Notes under the pieces: generated by a model
What the model was told of the DNA's origin: nothing
What the model saw: only the letters and a program-made list of their open reading frames with translations
Databases searched by the model: none
Assembly: GCA_020847985.1 (NCBI GenBank)
Contig: JADLBC010000012.1
Location: 62,001 to 126,000 of the forward strand
DNA from: Dehalococcoidia bacterium
Lineage (GTDB): Bacteria; Chloroflexota; Dehalococcoidia; Tepidiformales; Tepidiformaceae
Direction of reading: 5' to 3'
Length of the DNA stretch: 64,000 nucleotides
In this document: piece by piece, positions 37,237-46,268 of the stretch
How positions within the stretch are numbered: position 1 is the stretch's first letter
Layout: each line of letters begins with the position of its first letter
Translations under genes and position numbers: made by a program

Positions 37237-37956
37237 ATGGCGCGTGTTGCCCTGTTCGATCCCTGCTATCTCGGCGCGTTGCGGCCGACCGATGCCTTCC
37301 ATGCGAAGCGGGTGCTGGAGGCGCTCGGCGACGAGGTGACGCTCATCGATGGGCGCTGCTGCGGGCAGCCCGCCTACAACAGCGGCTTCCGCGGCGAGGC
37401 GAAGCGGGTATCGCTGTCGCTGCTGCGGGAAGCGCGCCACCACGATGTCGTGGTCACGGCCTCGGGTTCGTGCACGAGCATGGTGACGCACTTCGTGCCC
37501 GGGCTGTTCGAAGGCACGAAGCGGGAGGGCGCGGCGCGCATCGCCGGGCGCTTTCGCGAATTCACGGCGTATGTCGCGGGGCACCCAAACCTCGACCGGC
37601 TGGCGCTGATGCTCGAAGGCACCGTGGTGTACCACGACAGCTGCCACATGCGGAACGAACTCGGCGGCACGGACACGGTCCTCGGGCTGCTGGCGAAGGT
37701 GGAACTGCTCGAAGTGCGGCGCCTGGCCCATGAGGCCGAGTGCTGCGGCTTCGGCGGCGCCTTCACCGTGAAGCTCCCCGAAGTCGCGGCGGTAATGATG
37801 ACCGCGAAGCTCGACGACATTGCCGCGAGCGGGGCGAAGGTGGTGGTCTCGGCCGACTTCTCCTGCCTCGCGCACCTGGAGTCCGGCGCGCGGGGCACGG
37901 GCCAGCGCATGGAGACGTGGACCGTTGCCGAACTGCTCGCGAGGGCGCTGGGATGA
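37237..37956 (+). CDS. lutA: Lactate utilisation Fe-S protein LutA/YkgE
   Basis: MARVALFDPCYLGALRPTDAFHAKRVLEALGDEVTLIDGRCCGQPAYNSGF...DSCHMRNELG...ECCGFGGAFTVKLPEVA: CCG domains. Confidence 0.92.
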   Translation: MARVALFDPCYLGALRPTDAFHAKRVLEALGDEVTLIDGRCCGQPAYNSGFRGEAKRVSLSLLREARHHDVVVTASGSCTSMVTHFVPGLFEGTKREGAARIAGRFREFTAYVAGHPNLDRLALMLEGTVVYHDSCHMRNELGGTDTVLGLLAKVELLEVRRLAHEAECCGFGGAFTVKLPEVAAVMMTAKLDDIAASGAKVVVSADFSCLAHLESGARGTGQRMETWTVAELLARALG

Positions 37957-39707
37957 CCACGTACCACGAACGCGCGGCGCGGGAAATCGCCACCGAACAC
38001 CCTTCGCGCACGGTCACGCCGATCATGCGGAAGCTCGTCGATGATTCGCGGGCGATGTTGCGGAGGTCGCCGGCGGACGCGAAGACGCGTGCCGCGGCCG
38101 CGCGGGCCGACGCCATCGGCCGGCTCGAGGAGCTGCATGCGCAGGTTCGCGCCAACTTCGAACGGCGCGGGATCGGCTACCACCGCGCGGAAACGCCGGG
38201 GGACGCGGTGCGCATCATTCGCGGCCTGCTGGGCGATGCGAAGCGGGTGGCGAAGTCCAAATCGATGGTCGGCGAGGAGGTCGGGCTGACGCACGCGCTG
38301 CGCGACGCGGGCATCGACCTGCTGGAGACGGACATCGGCGAGTACATCGTCGATATCGAAGGGCGCGGGCCGAGCCACATCACGGCGCCCGCCGTCCACC
38401 TCAACCGCACGCGCATCCGCGAACTGCTCGCGCGCGGCGGCGCCGATATCCCCGACGACGACCCGGTGCGCCTTTCGCGCTACGTCCGCGATGTGGTGGG
38501 AGCGTTCTTCGAGGATTGCGACGCGGGCATCACGGGCGCGAACGCGGTGGTGGCCCGCTCCGGCCGGCTGATGGTTATCGAAAACGAAGGAAACGTGTCG
38601 CTGGGGGCGAGCCATCCGAAGCTGCACATCGTCATCACCGGGCTGGAGAAGGTGGTCGCGGACGAAGCAGGGGCGCTGGCGATTCTCGAGGTGCTGGCGC
38701 CCAGTGCGACGGCGCAGCCGCTGACCTCGTTCTCGCACTTTCTCGCGGACCCGGCCCCGGGCCAGCAGCGGCACGTGGTGTTCGTCGACAACGGGCGTTC
38801 GGCCATCGCGGCGGGGAAGTATCACGACGTGCTGCGTTGCATCCGCTGCGGGGCGTGCATGAACGCGTGCCCGGTGTACCGCGCGGCGGGCGGGCTTTCG
38901 TACGGCGCGCCGTACATGGGCCCGATCGGAGCGGTCATCGCGCCGTTGTTGTGGAAGGACGGGCGGTACGCCGACCTGCCCCTCGCATCGAGCCTGTGCG
39001 GGCGGTGCACGGAGGTGTGCCCGGTGGGCATCCCGCTGCATCGCATGCTGCTCGACCTGCGCGCGGACGCGGTGGCGGCGGGCCAGACGGGGAGCCGGGT
39101 CGAACGGCTGGCTTGGCAGGCGTGGTCGCTCACCTTCGAGGGGGCCATGCGTGCGCGCGCGGCCTCGGCGCTGGGGCGCATCGGGTTGAATGGAGGCGGG
39201 CGTTTCGTTCGCGCACAGGGGACGGCGAACGACCCGCGCGTCCTGCCGCGCGCGGGCGCCCCGGAGCGCGACGCGGCCAACCTCGTGGCGGAGCCCCCGC
39301 GTCAGCCGGCGGCGGTGATCGCGCCCGAGGAGATCGAACCGGCGGACCTGGCGGAGCTGTTCCGCATGCGCGCCGCGGCGCTGGGCGTGACGCTGCTGGA
39401 TGCGTACGAGGCCCGCGAGGGCGACCGCGTGGTGCATGCGACGGCCGCCATCGCGGCGACGGGGAGCGTGTTGCTACTCGGAGAGGCGGCCGCGCGCCGG
39501 CCACTGCTGGGCGCGCAACGGGTGGTCGTGCACCTCGACCCGGCGACGATCGTGCGATACCCCTCGGGGCTGGCGGAGTACCTCGGCGATGTCGACGCGC
39601 TCATCCTCACGGGCGCGAGCCGCACGGCGGACATCGAGAAGCAGATCGTGCGGGGGATCCACGGGAGCGAAGAGCTCGCGGTGGTGCTGCCGCGCGTCGC
39701 TCCATGA
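37953..39707 (+). CDS. lutB: LutB-type iron-sulfur protein with C-terminal LutC-like domain (fusion)
   Basis: LutB core RGIGYHRAETPGDAVRIIRGLLGDAKRVAKSKSMVGEEVGL...CIRCGACMNACPVYRAAGG...CGRCTEVCPVGIPLH; C-term ATGSVLLLGEAAARRPLLGAQRVVVHLDPATIV...LILTGASRTADIEKQIVRGIHGSEELAVVLP resembles LutC. Confidence 0.88.
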   Translation: MTTYHERAAREIATEHPSRTVTPIMRKLVDDSRAMLRRSPADAKTRAAAARADAIGRLEELHAQVRANFERRGIGYHRAETPGDAVRIIRGLLGDAKRVAKSKSMVGEEVGLTHALRDAGIDLLETDIGEYIVDIEGRGPSHITAPAVHLNRTRIRELLARGGADIPDDDPVRLSRYVRDVVGAFFEDCDAGITGANAVVARSGRLMVIENEGNVSLGASHPKLHIVITGLEKVVADEAGALAILEVLAPSATAQPLTSFSHFLADPAPGQQRHVVFVDNGRSAIAAGKYHDVLRCIRCGACMNACPVYRAAGGLSYGAPYMGPIGAVIAPLLWKDGRYADLPLASSLCGRCTEVCPVGIPLHRMLLDLRADAVAAGQTGSRVERLAWQAWSLTFEGAMRARAASALGRIGLNGGGRFVRAQGTANDPRVLPRAGAPERDAANLVAEPPRQPAAVIAPEEIEPADLAELFRMRAAALGVTLLDAYEAREGDRVVHATAAIAATGSVLLLGEAAARRPLLGAQRVVVHLDPATIVRYPSGLAEYLGDVDALILTGASRTADIEKQIVRGIHGSEELAVVLPRVAP

Positions 39708-39895
39708 AGCGGCAGGAAGTCGCGGCGTACCTCAGGCGCCGGGGCTGCGAGTTCGACCGCGAAGGCACGCGCCACACGCGGTATATCAACCTGGCTACAG
39801 GCGACTTCTCCTACCCGCCGCGGCACCAGGAAGTTCCCAATCGACTTGTGCGCGTCATCTGCCGGCAACCCGGCAGCCCGCACCCGTGGGAGTGA
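39704..39895 (+). CDS. hicA: HicA-like toxin (mRNA interferase family), no adjacent HicB
   Basis: MKRQEVAAYLRRRGCEFDREGTRHTRYINLATGDFSYPPRHQEVPNRLVRVICRQ: HicA signature (GCEF..EG.RH..Y, PRH.E). Confidence 0.8.
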   Translation: MKRQEVAAYLRRRGCEFDREGTRHTRYINLATGDFSYPPRHQEVPNRLVRVICRQPGSPHPWE

Positions 39896-40770
39896 CGCGG
39901 CCGGTGGGGCCGTTCCTGAAGTGGGCCGGGGGGAAGGCGCGGCTCGCGCCACGCATCCTCGAGCGCGCGCCCTCGCGCTTCGGGCGGTACCACGAACCGT
40001 TTCTCGGCGGCGGCGCGGTGTTCTTCGCCTTCGCGGGGACGCGGCGTGCGCCGGGCGCACGGCTGAGCGATGCCAACGGGGCGCTCATCGCCTGCTACCG
40101 GGCCGTGCGCGATGCGCCGGAGGCCGTGGTGGCCGCGCTCGCGCCGATGGCGGAGGCCTACCTCGCGCGGGAGGCGGGCGAACGGGCCGCGTACTACTAC
40201 GGCGTGCGGGCGAGCGCGCCCGGCGTCCCGGCGGAGGCGGCGGCACGGCTCATCTTCCTGAATCGCACGGGGTACAACGGGCTCTACCGGGAGAACCGCA
40301 GTGGTGGCTTCAACGTGCCCCACGGCCGCTATGTGAAGCCGCGCATCCTCGACCGGGACGGGCTGATGGCGGCGGCGAACGCGCTCCGGGGGGCGACGCT
40401 GTGCGCGGGCGATTTCGAAGAGGCGTGCGCGGCGGCCGTGGCCGGGGACTTCGTCTACCTGGACCCACCGTACCTGCCGCTCTCGGCGACCTCGCGTTTC
40501 ACGGCGTACACGCGCGGCGAATTCGACCCGGCGGAGCAGGAACGGCTGCGCGACGCCTTCGAAGCGATGACACGCCGGGGCGTGGCGGCGCTGCTTTCGA
40601 ACTCGGACCACGCGCGCATCCGGGAGCTGTACGGCGAACGCGGCTTCGGATTCGAGACGGTGATGATGTCGCGCGCGATCAACTCGGTGGGGAGCGGGCG
40701 GGCGCCGATCGCGGAGGTGCTCATCGATAACCTGGGGCGCGCGGAGGTGCGGCGGGCGCTGGAGGGGTAA
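39892..40770 (+). CDS. D12-class N6-adenine DNA methyltransferase (Dam family)
   Basis: FLKWAGGKARLAPRILERAPSRFGRYHEPFLGGGAVFFAF...FLNRTGYNGLYRENRSGGFNVPHGRY...DFVYLDPPYLPLSATSRFTAYTRGEF: WAGGK, FxGGGA, DPPY. Confidence 0.95.
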   Translation: MTRPVGPFLKWAGGKARLAPRILERAPSRFGRYHEPFLGGGAVFFAFAGTRRAPGARLSDANGALIACYRAVRDAPEAVVAALAPMAEAYLAREAGERAAYYYGVRASAPGVPAEAAARLIFLNRTGYNGLYRENRSGGFNVPHGRYVKPRILDRDGLMAAANALRGATLCAGDFEEACAAAVAGDFVYLDPPYLPLSATSRFTAYTRGEFDPAEQERLRDAFEAMTRRGVAALLSNSDHARIRELYGERGFGFETVMMSRAINSVGSGRAPIAEVLIDNLGRAEVRRALEG

Positions 40771-40853
40771 GGGAGCGGCCGAAGGGGCCTTGCCGGGGCC
40801 AGCCGGCGGTGCTACGAAGGGCCGAGCACCGCGCGCCGCGCCAAGGAGCCCAC

Positions 40854-42122
40854 ATGCCCGCCGAATTCACCGCCGCCGGCCTCGCCCTCCAGGCCGAAGT
40901 CAAGCGATTCATGGATGAGCTGATCTACCCGAACGAGGAGGAGTTCGAACGCCAGTACGCCGCGCTCGGACACCATTCGTACCCGCCCGTGCTGGACGAC
41001 CTGAAGGCGGAGGCGCGCAACCGCGGCCTCTGGAACATGTTCATGCCGCACCTGCGCCAGGGCGACCCGGGGACGAAGCTCACGAACCTGGACTATGCGC
41101 CGATCTCGGAAGAGCTGGGGAAGGTGACGTTCGCGCCCGAGGTGTTCAACTGCAACGCCCCGGACACGGGCAACATGGAAATCCTGAACATGTTCGCCAC
41201 CGAGCGGATCCGGGAGGAGTGGCTGACGCCGCTGCTGAACGGCGACATCCGATCGGGCTTCGCGATGACGGAGCCGGAGGTCGCCTCCTCGGACGCGACG
41301 AACATTTCGCTGCAAATCACGCGCGATGGCGACGAGTACGTGCTTAACGGGCGGAAGTGGTTCACCACGGGCGCGCTCGCGGACCGCTGCAAGGTCTTCA
41401 TCGTGATGGGCAAATCGAACCCGGGTGAGGCGCGCCATCGCCAGCAATCGATGATCGTCGTGCCGAAGGCGACGCCCGGTGTGACCGTGGAGCGTTCGCT
41501 GACGGTGTTCGGGACCGAGGACCGCGGCGGGCACGGGCAGATCCTGTTCGAGAACGCGCGGGTGCCGGCCGACCACATCCTCGGGGAGGAAGGGAGCGGG
41601 TTCGCGATCTCGCAGGCGCGGCTCGGGCCCGGGCGCATCCACCACTGCATGCGCACCATCGGCGTGGCCGAGCGGGCGTTGGAGCTGATGTGCAAGCGCG
41701 CGATGAACCGGCACGCGTTCGGTTCGCTGGTGGCGCAGAAGGGGCTGATCCAGGACTGGATCGCGGAGTCGCGCATCGAAATCGACATGGCGCGCGAATA
41801 CGTCCTGCGCTGCGCGCACATGATGGACACAGTCGGCAACAAGGGCGCTGCGAACGAGATCGCGGGGATCAAGGTGGCGGTGCCGAACATCGCGCTGAAG
41901 GTCATCGACCGGGCCATCCAGGTGCATGGCGCGGCGGGTGTGACGCAGGACACACCGCTGGCGGCGATGTGGGCGAACACGCGCACGATCCGGCTCGCCG
42001 ACGGCCCGGACGAGGTGCACAAGATGACCATCGCGCGGCGCGAGCTGAAGAAGTACGACCCGGACTTCCACCTCACACCGCAGGCCGGGGGGCACGAGCC
42101 ACAGGTCTTCACGCGCCCCTGA
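40854..42122 (+). CDS. Acyl-CoA dehydrogenase (ACAD10/11-like)
   Basis: GLWNMFMPHLRQ...NCNAPDTGNMEILNMFATERIREEWLTPLLNGDIRSGFAMTEPEVASSDATNI...QVHGAAGVTQDTPLAAMWANTRTIRLADGPDEVH. Confidence 0.95.
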   Translation: MPAEFTAAGLALQAEVKRFMDELIYPNEEEFERQYAALGHHSYPPVLDDLKAEARNRGLWNMFMPHLRQGDPGTKLTNLDYAPISEELGKVTFAPEVFNCNAPDTGNMEILNMFATERIREEWLTPLLNGDIRSGFAMTEPEVASSDATNISLQITRDGDEYVLNGRKWFTTGALADRCKVFIVMGKSNPGEARHRQQSMIVVPKATPGVTVERSLTVFGTEDRGGHGQILFENARVPADHILGEEGSGFAISQARLGPGRIHHCMRTIGVAERALELMCKRAMNRHAFGSLVAQKGLIQDWIAESRIEIDMAREYVLRCAHMMDTVGNKGAANEIAGIKVAVPNIALKVIDRAIQVHGAAGVTQDTPLAAMWANTRTIRLADGPDEVHKMTIARRELKKYDPDFHLTPQAGGHEPQVFTRP

Positions 42123-42147
42123 CGGCGGGCCCCATCTACGCACACCC

Positions 42148-42178
42148 AAACGGGCGGCGCCGGAAGCGCCGCCCGTTT
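42148..42178. terminator. Intrinsic terminator, 13-bp perfect stem
   Basis: AAACGGGCGGCGC (42148-42160) CGGAA GCGCCGCCCGTTT (42166-42178), between convergent gene ends. Confidence 0.92.
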
Positions 42179-42199
42179 CGAATCGTCCTTCGCCTGGCC

Positions 42200-42247
42200 G
42201 GTACCCCCGGGGTATCCCCTGGGAACCGGGAACCGGGAACCGGGAAC
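42200..42247. repeat. Heptamer locus E: GGTACCCCCGGGGTATCCCC core plus four GGGAACC-type units
   Basis: TGGGAAC CGGGAAC CGGGAAC CGGGAAC at 42220-42247. Confidence 0.93.
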
Positions 42248-42257
42248 TGACGGCAGC

Positions 42258-42947
42258 TCAGCTGCCGACGCCGTCAAACACCCCGTTCACGTGTTCGAGC
42301 ATGCGCCGGGCAACGCGCACGGAGAGGCCGATGTCGCTGGACCCTTCGAGCCCCGACTGGACGACGGCGTGGAGGATGCGGCCCGTGCGGAAGCAGACGA
42401 CGGTATCGACGGTCGTCGGGGACTGGCCGCTGCGGGTGGTCACGAGGTAGCCGGCGGCCTCATCGCCGAGGTGGGGGACCGGGAATTCGCGCACCTCGTC
42501 GTTATCGCCGATGAGGACGCCGCAGCTGGCTTTGGCGTTGGCGGCGCTGGCGCGCATGTCTTCCGAGGCAGCCTTTGGCTCGGTGTACAGCGTCGACTGG
42601 GTGATGATGGCGCGCGGTCCGGCCTGCATTTCGTACGGGTCACTTCGCACGAAGAACTTGAGGTGGCCGGTAAGGCGGCCGATGGCATCGAGGCGGTTGG
42701 TCTCGACGTCGGGGTCGTCGGCGAAGGCTTCAGCCCACTCGCGGTTGCTGAAATCGACCTCGGCGGTGTCGCCGTTCTGGTCGGTGTAGGGCTCCATGCC
42801 GGCGGGCGCGGCGTCATCGGGGAGGGCCATAGCGGCGAGGTCGTAGCCCTTGTCATCGAGGTTGATCGGGTAGTCACGGCCATCACTGCAGGCGCCGGCG
42901 AGCAGCGCGATGCCGGCGAGGAGCATGAGAGCGAGGCGAACCGTCAT
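42258..42947 (-). CDS. Hypothetical lipoprotein
   Basis: MTVRLALMLLAGIALLAGACSDGRDYPINLDDKG: signal peptide with LAGAC lipobox. Confidence 0.75.
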   Translation of the reverse strand: MTVRLALMLLAGIALLAGACSDGRDYPINLDDKGYDLAAMALPDDAAPAGMEPYTDQNGDTAEVDFSNREWAEAFADDPDVETNRLDAIGRLTGHLKFFVRSDPYEMQAGPRAIITQSTLYTEPKAASEDMRASAANAKASCGVLIGDNDEVREFPVPHLGDEAAGYLVTTRSGQSPTTVDTVVCFRTGRILHAVVQSGLEGSSDIGLSVRVARRMLEHVNGVFDGVGS

Positions 42948-43069
42948 GGGGCCATCCAGGAGCTTTATCGGGGTATGGTACGCGAAAGCCGGGCGCGCGG
43001 ATGGCCGCCTGGTGGAGCGGCGGGCATCCCCCCGGTATGCTCCGGCGATCAAGCCAACGAGGTGTCCCC

Positions 43070-43462
43070 ATGGGCCTGTCCGTCGAAGACCAGTTCGCGA
43101 TCCAGCAGCTGTACGCGCGCTACAACCACGCCATCGATTCCGGGAACGGGGCCGCATGGGCCGATTGCTTCACGGCCGATGGGACGTTCAGCTCCGGTTC
43201 CGGGAACTTCGCGGGGACGGAGCAGCTGGCCGCATTCGCGACGGGATTCGCATCGCGGCTCAAGGGGCGCCACTGGATCAACAACCTGGTGGTGGATGCC
43301 GAAGGGGACGGGGCGAAGGGATCGTGCTACCTGGTGCTCTGGAAGCTTAACGACCCGGGCACGCCGCCGAACGTGCTCACGACGGCGATCTACCACGACA
43401 CTCTGGCGAAGGCGGCGGGCGGCTGGAAGTTCACGAGCCGCACCGTGAAGGGCGACGCCTGA
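43070..43462 (+). CDS. SnoaL/NTF2-like family protein
   Basis: MGLSVEDQFAIQQLYARYNHAIDSGNGAAWADCFTADGTFSSGSGNFAG: SnoaL-like fold start. Confidence 0.88.
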   Translation: MGLSVEDQFAIQQLYARYNHAIDSGNGAAWADCFTADGTFSSGSGNFAGTEQLAAFATGFASRLKGRHWINNLVVDAEGDGAKGSCYLVLWKLNDPGTPPNVLTTAIYHDTLAKAAGGWKFTSRTVKGDA

Positions 43463-43499
43463 GCATGCCTGGAGCGCCGGACGAGGGGGAGGCCCGGCC

Positions 43500-43679
43500 A
43501 TGAGGGTCTTCCTCGTGCAGGCGGGGGTGCTGCTGGGGGCGGTGCTGGTGCTGATGGCGGTCGTGTTTCGCAACCAGCAGGCGCGCAACCTGCTGGGGAC
43601 GCTCCGCAACGCGGCCCTCATCTACATCGCGCTGGTATTGGCGCTCGGGTTGTACCGGCTCTGGCAACAGGGATTGTGA
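43500..43679 (+). CDS. 59-aa small membrane protein (below ORF-track cutoff)
   Basis: MRVFLVQAGVLLGAVLVLMAVVFRNQQARNLLGTLRNAALIYIALVLALGLYRLWQQGL*, SD GAGGGGGAGG. Confidence 0.65.
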   Translation: MRVFLVQAGVLLGAVLVLMAVVFRNQQARNLLGTLRNAALIYIALVLALGLYRLWQQGL

Positions 43680-43704
43680 GCGGGCGCTGGTCGCGCCCGC
43701 CGCG

Positions 43705-44502
43705 TCACACGCCGTGGATGGATGCGAGCCGCGCGGAGCGGCGGGGGATGTAGTCGTCGTCGCGGGGGATGCTCCAGAGCGACCAGGCGCCCGTCTCCCA
43801 TTCGCCGCGTCCGATGCCCCATTGGAGGTAGCGAAGGCGGCGGCGTTCGACGATCGCGCGCTGGATGTGCCAGGGGAGGTCGGTGAGGGGGGCGGCCGGC
43901 AGCGGCGGCGAACCACCGTAGTGCCCCTCGTTGGGACGCAGTTCGCGGTTGAGCTCGCGCTGCAGCGCCCAGATCACGAGCTTCACGTGCTCATCGGGGA
44001 CAGGGTCGATGCCGGAATCGATCCCCGGGTAGTAGTGGTGCGGGTTGTCGAAGGCGGCAAGCCCTTCGCGGATGTCTTCGTTGATCTCGTCCCCGAGGTC
44101 CTGGAGGGCGGGCGGCAGGTCGGGATCGCGCGCGGTCCACTGGTTCTCGGGCGGGATGTCCTCGACGAGCGGGCGAGGGTGGCCGAGGCGCAGCGGCAGG
44201 GTGGCAAGCGCCTGCCGCACGGGGGCAAGGCCGGGTTCGGTTTCGACGCGGTCGAGGAGTTCGCCGTAGGTGAGTGGCTTCCCCGGCTGCAGGAACGGCT
44301 GGTGCGTATCGCGCAGGGCGACGGACCCCGTGGTGGGGTCGACGCTATGCACGAGGGTGGCGAAGGCGCGGAGCCTTCGCCCCGGGCTCGGGTCGATGCG
44401 GCTCGGGTCGAAGGCGCTGATGTTGCGGCCGGCGAGGGGGACCCACCGCGCGGGCTCGGGCGCACCGGCGGCGAATCCGGGTTCGAACCAGAGACCGGCC
44501 AC
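43705..44502 (-). CDS. Uncharacterised protein (3-gene unknown operon, gene 3)
   Basis: Long ORF VAGLWFEPGFAAGAPEPARWVPLAGRNISAFDPSRID... with GTG start adjacent to upstream ORF stop. Confidence 0.65.
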   Translation of the reverse strand: MAGLWFEPGFAAGAPEPARWVPLAGRNISAFDPSRIDPSPGRRLRAFATLVHSVDPTTGSVALRDTHQPFLQPGKPLTYGELLDRVETEPGLAPVRQALATLPLRLGHPRPLVEDIPPENQWTARDPDLPPALQDLGDEINEDIREGLAAFDNPHHYYPGIDSGIDPVPDEHVKLVIWALQRELNRELRPNEGHYGGSPPLPAAPLTDLPWHIQRAIVERRRLRYLQWGIGRGEWETGAWSLWSIPRDDDYIPRRSARLASIHGV

Positions 44503-44504
44503 GG

Positions 44505-44648
44505 CTACGGTGCCACGTCGGGCGAGGCACCCTCGCGCCGCTGTTGGGGGCAGATGCGGGCCGGGTCGGTGAAGCGTTCCGGCCAGGGGCTGATCCCGGG
44601 GTCGATGCCGGGGGTGGTGGTCGTGGGCGTGGTGGTCGGTGCGGGCAT
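44505..44648 (-). CDS. 47-aa Thr/Pro-rich small protein (3-gene unknown operon, gene 2)
   Basis: MPAPTTTPTTTTPGIDPGISPWPERFTDPARICPQQRREGASPDVAP* with AGGAGG SD; sits between two co-oriented ORFs. Confidence 0.5.
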   Translation of the reverse strand: MPAPTTTPTTTTPGIDPGISPWPERFTDPARICPQQRREGASPDVAP

Positions 44649-44660
44649 GGGTATGGCCTC

Positions 44661-45074
44661 CTAGCCGCGCTGCTGGCGCAGGCGTTCTTGCAGTTCCTCG
44701 CCGGAGAGGGAAACGGGCTCATCGGCGGTATCGAAATCGCCGCCCTGGATGGCGCGGCGGGCACGGAAGGACTTCATCAGCACCTGTTTGCCGATGGCCA
44801 CGCCGCTGGCCGCCTTGGCCGACTGGGGGACGCAGTAGTCGATGACGAGGCAGTCCTCGTAGGTGAGGATGAGGGCGGCCTCACACAGGCCGAGCTCGTC
44901 GCACCGGAGGATGGATTCGGCGACCTGGTCGTTGAGGGCGAGGCCGGCCGGGGGAATGCGCCACTGCTCCTGCTGGGCGGTTTCGTGGCGGATGACGGAC
45001 TGGAGGAGCCAGAGTTCCTCGTCCGTGAAGATCGCCGTCGCCGTGGGTGCGGCGGCTGGCCTGTTGCTGTCCAT
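44661..45074 (-). CDS. Uncharacterised protein (3-gene unknown operon, gene 1)
   Basis: MDSNRPAAAPTATAIFTDEELWLLQSVIRHETAQQEQWRIPPAGLALNDQVAESILRCDELGLCEAALILTYEDCLVIDYCVP... Confidence 0.7.
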   Translation of the reverse strand: MDSNRPAAAPTATAIFTDEELWLLQSVIRHETAQQEQWRIPPAGLALNDQVAESILRCDELGLCEAALILTYEDCLVIDYCVPQSAKAASGVAIGKQVLMKSFRARRAIQGGDFDTADEPVSLSGEELQERLRQQRG

Positions 45075-45183
45075 CTGGCAGCTCCCGGAGAAGCATCGGT
45101 CTGGGCCGGGGGGCGCTTCTCGTTGTCTGTCCTCAGCGTGCTCCGGGAGCCACGGAGCATGGGTAACACGTGTGTTTGCCTTT

Positions 45184-45287
45184 ATAACGGGTCCCTACCA
45201 ACGGGTAGGGGGACGGCCCCGTTTGGGGCGGAAGCGGCCCCGGGGTTGCCGCCTGGTTACTGGCAACCGGGAACCGGGAACTCGTCA
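45184..45287. repeat. Heptamer locus F: hairpins CCCTACC-AACG-GGTAGGG and GCCCC-GTTT-GGGGC, then CTGGTTA CTGGCAA CCGGGAA CCGGGAA CTCGTCA
   Basis: Direct reading of 45181-45287; the array abuts the stop codon of the enoyl-CoA hydratase gene. Confidence 0.85.
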
Positions 45288-46136
45288 GCGCCCCTCGAGC
45301 CACGCATTGAAGCTGGGCTGGCGCTTTTCGCGGAAGGCGCCGGCTCCCTCGCGCGCATCGGGGTGGTGGTCGCTGATGGCCGTCTTCGCGGCGATTTCGT
45401 CCAGGGCGTGGGCGAAGGTCATCTCGGCGGCGTTGTAGATCGACCGCTTGAGCAGCCGGATCGCCACCTGGGGGCCGTTCGCGAGCTCGGTGGCGAGGGC
45501 CATGGCGCGCGGCAGTAGCTCTTCGTGCGGGACGACTTCGTGCACGAGCCCGAGTTCGAGCGCCTCGGCGGCGGGCACGATGCGCTTGCGCATGAGGAAG
45601 TCCATGGTCTTCGCGACACCCATCATCTGCACCAGCAGGAACTGGCCGCCTTCATCGGGGAGAAGGCCGAAGCGGAGGGTCGCGCTGCCCATGCGCGCCT
45701 GGTCGGAGGCGATGCGGAAGTCGCAGGCGAGCGCGAGCGAGAGGCCCGTCTGGATGGCGAGGCCATTGATCGCGGCGATGCAGAGCTTGTCGAGATCGCG
45801 GATGGCGACCTGCACGGGCTGGGAGAGGCGGCGCAGGCCGTTGTAAGTGCCAATCGGTTCGCGGTGCCCGTGGGGGATGGGCGGCACGAGCGCGGGCGCA
45901 TCCGGCAGGGGGCGGCCGGTCATGTCGTCGCCGGCGCAGAACGCACGGCCGGAGCCGGTGAAGACGACGACGCGGACGGCATCATCCATCTGCGCCTGGA
46001 TGAGCGTCTCGACGAGGTCGCGCTTGATGTCCTGGGTGGTGCCGTTGAGCCGTTCGGGCTGATTGAAGGTGATGAGCGCGATGCCGGGCGGCTGGATGGC
46101 GACATCGAACCCGCGGAAGGTTCCCTGCTGCAACAT
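45285..46136 (-). CDS. Enoyl-CoA hydratase/isomerase family protein
   Basis: GIALITFNQPERLNGTTQDIKRDLVETLIQAQMDDAVRVVVFTGSGRAFCAGDDM...AAINGLAIQTGLSLALACDFRIAS. Confidence 0.95.
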   Translation of the reverse strand: MLQQGTFRGFDVAIQPPGIALITFNQPERLNGTTQDIKRDLVETLIQAQMDDAVRVVVFTGSGRAFCAGDDMTGRPLPDAPALVPPIPHGHREPIGTYNGLRRLSQPVQVAIRDLDKLCIAAINGLAIQTGLSLALACDFRIASDQARMGSATLRFGLLPDEGGQFLLVQMMGVAKTMDFLMRKRIVPAAEALELGLVHEVVPHEELLPRAMALATELANGPQVAIRLLKRSIYNAAEMTFAHALDEIAAKTAISDHHPDAREGAGAFREKRQPSFNAWLEGR

Positions 46137-46268
46137 GGGTGGGCTCCGGCCGGCGGCTCCGGCGGGGGAATCCTGTTCCGGGAGCGAAGGATCGCGCAAT
46201 GGTTCGCGCGCGCTGAGCAAATTCTGGTAGGCTGGCACTACCCTAACGTAAAAGTGAGAGTGCGGGGG

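Noticed and set aside
44586-44597. Additional copy of the GGGGATCAGCCCC heptamer element
   Set aside because: 12-bp match only, no adjacent period-7 array, and it lies in a plausible small ORF.
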